Origin: JBJXGV01 sp046160485
GTDB lineage: Bacteria; Orphanbacterota; Orphanbacteria; JBJXGV01
Length of the DNA stretch: 21,988 nucleotides
Direction of reading: 5' to 3'
Assembly (NCBI GenBank): GCA_046160485.1
Contig: JBJXGV010000018.1
Span: 1-21,988 of the forward strand
The notes under the pieces are model-generated. The model ran no database searches. It had not been told where the DNA came from and saw nothing but the letters and a program-made list of their open reading frames with translations. Positions 19,061-21,988 of the stretch are shown here, one piece after another. Numbering within the stretch: position 1 is the first letter of the stretch; the number at the start of each line of letters is the position of its first letter. A program made the position numbers and the translations under genes.

Positions 19061-21988
19061 CTACTGAATGTATCCGAGCGCGCGCAGGCGTTCGATCTCT
19101 TCTTCGTCGAGCGCGAAATCCGTCCCCGCCTCTTCCTCCGACACGAGAATCCACACGCCGGGTCCGTCCCACAGTTGAATCGTCTCGGGATCGGGAAGCG
19201 GCGCGGCGGCGCGTCCCGGCGGAAATTCGATCGGCATCTGCTCGGCGGGCGCGAGGTTCGTGCCGATGCGCACGATCCCCGGCGCGGGCCGCGCTTCATC
19301 CCACGCGAAATTCATCCGCAACGTTTCCGGATGCTCGCTGCGAATGAGAAGGATGTCCGAGTCGGAAGGCGATAGCGCGAGCGCGACCTCGATGCCGTTC
19401 GGCGTTTGGCGCGCGATGTCTGTCGGTTCGAGGCCGACGGCGGTCGGCTCGAGGAGGCGCGCGCCTGCGATTTGCGCGCGCGCGATGTGCGCACCGCCGT
19501 CGCCGCGGAAGACGAGCACGATGCCGCGGTGGCGCGCGAGATAAACCGAGACGGCTTGGTCACCGAGCGGAATCGCCGCGCGGCCCGCGGGCAGCCCGAC
19601 GAGATTGCGCGCCTCGCCCGGATCGGAGTTGAGATCGTAGAACTCCGGGCCCTTGATGAATCCCTTCCACCAAACGTAGTGGCCCGGTGTGAAGAATTTC
19701 GCGCCGTCGTTTTGCAGCGCGAGGCGCCACGTGCCGAAGCGCTCGGTCTCGGAGAGGAGCGTGCGCGTGTCGTCGACGGGGGGTCCGACAAGATTGCGTC
19801 CCTCCGGCGCCCACGTCGTCGTGCGCGCTCCGCCGCTCGATGCGCCGCCGCTGATTGCGCCCGCCCCGGCGTCCGCGCGCGGTGCCGCGTCATCGCCGCC
19901 GCCGCCCGCGGCGCTCTCCGCCATCTCTCGCTGCCGCGTCTCTTCGTCGATCCAGATCACGACGCTCGCGCTATCGATGCCCGCCCACGCGACGATCGTC
20001 GGCGCGATGTCGATCGTCGCGGCCGCCGCGCGCGCGCCGACGACGCGCGCAGCCGCGCCCGGCGCGCGCACGATGAGCGGCACACGCACCGTCTCCTCGT
20101 AGAGGCTGTGGCCGTGTCCGAACGAACCGTGATCGCGAAACTCCTCGCCGTGATCGCTCGTGACGATGACAAGCGTTTGATCGGCAACACCGAGTTCGTC
20201 GAGGCGCGCAAAGAGGCGGCCGAGTGCGGCGTCGACCGCCGCGATTTCGCCGTCGTAGAGATCGAGCACGTGCGCGAAATCAGCCGGCGCGATTTTCGTC
20301 GCCGGGTCGATCCACGGTTGCAGCGGATCGAATCGCCCGTCGACGGGGCCGCGGTAGTCGCGGGCCGCGCGCCCGCCGACGACCTCGGCGTACGGCGCGG
20401 GCGGCGCGTAGTCCCAATGCGGATCGAAGAGGTGCACGAAGCAGAAGAAGGGGCGATCGTCGTGCGCCGCGATCCAATCCCCCGCGCGCTCGCACATCGC
20501 CGCGGCCGGCAGCTCTTGGTGATACGTGAAGCTCTCGAAGCCGCGATCGAGTCCGTAGTCGCCCGAGACGTAGTAGTGCGTGACGAATCCCGCGGTCGCG
20601 AAGCCGGCGCGGCGCAGAAGCTCGGCGGTGGTGAGGCGCGAGGCGCCGAGGCGTTTTTCGTCGCCGGTCACGCGGTGTACCGACGGCGAGAGCCCCGTGT
20701 GCATCGAGACGTGCGACGGAAGCGTCCACGACGACGGTGCGACGCACGCCTCGAAGAGCGTGCCGTCGCGCGCGACGCGATCGAGCTCGGGGCTCACGCG
20801 GCGCGGCGAGCCGTAGCAGCCGAGGCGGTCGCGGCGCAGCGTGTCGATGGAGATGAGAAGGACGTTGCGAGGCGCGCTGGCTATCGTACCGCTCGACGCG
20901 TCGCGCGTCGCGGTGTCGGCGGCATCGCGCGCCGAGGCGGCGTCGCTCGCCTTGGGCGCAGGAAAAATCACAGGCTCGCCCCACAACGCCGCGCCGATGC
21001 CGCTGCCCGCCTCGGACTCGGTGATGAGCGCGATCGAGACGTTCTGCCCCGCGAAGCGCGCGAGGTCGACGCTCGCCGCGCGCCAGACGCGCGCGCTTTC
21101 GTCGACAGCCGGGCGCAGCGTCGCTTCGAAGAGCCGCTCCTCGCGCCCGCGCGCGGAGACGTCGATCGCGAAGGTGACGCTGCCGCTCTCGGCGGCGAGC
21201 GACGGGGGAATCGCGTAGCCGAACGCAAGCCGCGACGGCGCGTCGATGCGCGTATCGAAGATGAGCTTTCCGGGCGCCGCGGCGACGATCGCGTTCCACG
21301 CGACCTCGGTTTTGCGCGCTTCGCCGGGCGCGACTTCGTGCGCGTCGCCGCGCGCGGGCGCGCCCTCGCTCGCGCCTGCACGCGCGCTCGCACTCGCGCC
21401 CGCCGCCGCGATCGCCTCGTCCTGCGCGATGCGCGCCTTCTTCTTCAGCGTGTGCGGCGCTCCCGTGAAGTGGTCGCCGAGCGGCGCGAGCGCGGAGATC
21501 GGCATCACGACCTGCGACACGCGCAGATCGTCGAAGCGCGCGGAGCCCGAGCGCGCGCCAGGGCGCTGCGGCCCGTGCATCACGACCGCGATCAGAATGT
21601 GATCGATGCGCCGCGTCGTGCGCACGACGATCGACTCGCGGGTCCACGGCGTCGTGGCCGCATGGCTGCGTGCCGAGGAGACCTCCTCGAGGATCACCGC
21701 GCGATTCGAGAAATACGCGACATCGTCGAGGCGCGCGTTCGCATCGGCGTCGGGGTGCGGGCCGAGCGACAGACCGAGCGCGAGTATCGTGGCGCCGACG
21801 CTTGGATCGGGGAGCACGAGGTCGTCGGTGCGCAGCCACACCTCGGCGCGATACGTTGCGCCGGGCTCGACGCGAATCGGCGCGGTGCGGATGCCCGTGA
21901 ACTCGCCGGTCGATGGGCTCGCGATCGCGATGCCGCGGCTGTCGCGCACGCGTTCGTCCGCGCCGGGGGCGATCGCGCGCGCGGTGGC
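19061..21988 (-). CDS. Large sulfatase-like hydrolase, 5' end outside the window
   Basis: More than 970 residues are visible and the frame stays open to the window edge, so the start is missing; the GTG at 21949 is unlikely to be the true start. The visible N-terminal part contains two beta-rich, probably carbohydrate-binding-like modules (around 21,900-21,480 and 21,330-20,980), with an Ala-rich linker. The sulfatase-fold domain runs from about 20,880 to 19,600: ISIDTLRRDRLGCYG, SSWTLPSHVSMHTGLS, SDHGEEFRDHGSFGHGHSLYEE. The catalytic position is Thr (codon 20,723-20,725) and the usual Arg is His, so it is not a formylglycine sulfatase. A low-complexity Ala/Gly insertion follows (about 19,830-19,940), then a C-terminal beta domain ending EEIERLRALGYIQ. 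It resembles the lipoprotein at 5410-7257 in this tail. Confidence 0.85.
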   Translation of the reverse strand, partial: ATARAIAPGADERVRDSRGIAIASPSTGEFTGIRTAPIRVEPGATYRAEVWLRTDDLVLPDPSVGATILALGLSLGPHPDADANARLDDVAYFSNRAVILEEVSSARSHAATTPWTRESIVVRTTRRIDHILIAVVMHGPQRPGARSGSARFDDLRVSQVVMPISALAPLGDHFTGAPHTLKKKARIAQDEAIAAAGASASARAGASEGAPARGDAHEVAPGEARKTEVAWNAIVAAAPGKLIFDTRIDAPSRLAFGYAIPPSLAAESGSVTFAIDVSARGREERLFEATLRPAVDESARVWRAASVDLARFAGQNVSIALITESEAGSGIGAALWGEPVIFPAPKASDAASARDAADTATRDASSGTIASAPRNVLLISIDTLRRDRLGCYGSPRRVSPELDRVARDGTLFEACVAPSSWTLPSHVSMHTGLSPSVHRVTGDEKRLGASRLTTAELLRRAGFATAGFVTHYYVSGDYGLDRGFESFTYHQELPAAAMCERAGDWIAAHDDRPFFCFVHLFDPHWDYAPPAPYAEVVGGRAARDYRGPVDGRFDPLQPWIDPATKIAPADFAHVLDLYDGEIAAVDAALGRLFARLDELGVADQTLVIVTSDHGEEFRDHGSFGHGHSLYEETVRVPLIVRAPGAAARVVGARAAAATIDIAPTIVAWAGIDSASVVIWIDEETRQREMAESAAGGGGDDAAPRADAGAGAISGGASSGGARTTTWAPEGRNLVGPPVDDTRTLLSETERFGTWRLALQNDGAKFFTPGHYVWWKGFIKGPEFYDLNSDPGEARNLVGLPAGRAAIPLGDQAVSVYLARHRGIVLVFRGDGGAHIARAQIAGARLLEPTAVGLEPTDIARQTPNGIEVALALSPSDSDILLIRSEHPETLRMNFAWDEARPAPGIVRIGTNLAPAEQMPIEFPPGRAAAPLPDPETIQLWDGPGVWILVSEEEAGTDFALDEEEIERLRALGYIQ

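Overview
The window appears to contain two pieces of DNA of different character that meet near position 4,860-4,981. The left piece (1-~4,860) reads like a proteobacterial, most likely betaproteobacterial, chromosome. It has a tRNA-Arg(CCG) with an encoded CCA, a membrane-anchored di-haem cytochrome c5-type protein, apaH, a SlyB-like glycine-zipper lipoprotein and a PfkB-family kinase, with mixed CTG/CTC leucine codons and recognisable sigma-70 -10 boxes. The right piece (~4,982-21,988) is a very GC-rich, GCG/CGC/CTC-dominated genome from a lineage I cannot name. Its sulfatase-fold proteins ending in ALGY(V/I), its mscL and its RicT-MetG-TatD order fit Planctomycetota, Myxococcota, Acidobacteriota or Eisenbacteria-like bacteria better than a betaproteobacterium. 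Either the window is an assembly chimera or a large foreign block is present. I think chimerism is more likely but cannot prove it.

Layout, left piece: 1-754 has no recognisable gene but holds a perfect 18-bp hairpin at the extreme end and four copies of an 8-mer. At 755-1198 lies a decayed YefM-YoeB toxin-antitoxin pair: the antitoxin is frameshifted, and the toxin carries an inferred 11-nt deletion and has lost its terminal catalytic His. It abuts the 3' end of the tRNA-Arg gene (1210-1286, minus), a typical island insertion point. Next come cytochrome c (1523-2356) and apaH (2518-3339) on plus, facing slyB-like (3425-3877) and the PfkB kinase (3890-4825) on minus.

Layout, right piece: a tightly packed plus-strand run is mscL, sulfatase-like lipoprotein, EnvC/M23-like protein, ricT, metG, tatD (4982-12257), with start/stop overlaps between the first three. 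Then come a minus-strand YceI lipoprotein and a divergent arsR-SRPBCC operon. The arsR promoter contains a perfect GTGAC-N6-GTCAC operator between its -35 and -10, and its transcript appears leaderless. An orphan E1-alpha dehydrogenase subunit overlaps a 70-aa protein, which overlaps a nucleotidyltransferase-like protein with an altered active site (14069-15973). On minus follow an outer-membrane barrel protein and pckA with a clear promoter, a secreted small beta-rich protein, and a large second sulfatase-like protein whose 5' end runs off the window.

The points most worth following are the join near 4.9 kb, the decayed TA pair at the tRNA, the 70-aa/nucleotidyltransferase-like overlapping pair, two alkaline-phosphatase-superfamily proteins with Thr instead of the formylglycine Cys/Ser, the EnvC-like protein lacking the first zinc His, and the operator/leaderless arrangement of arsR.
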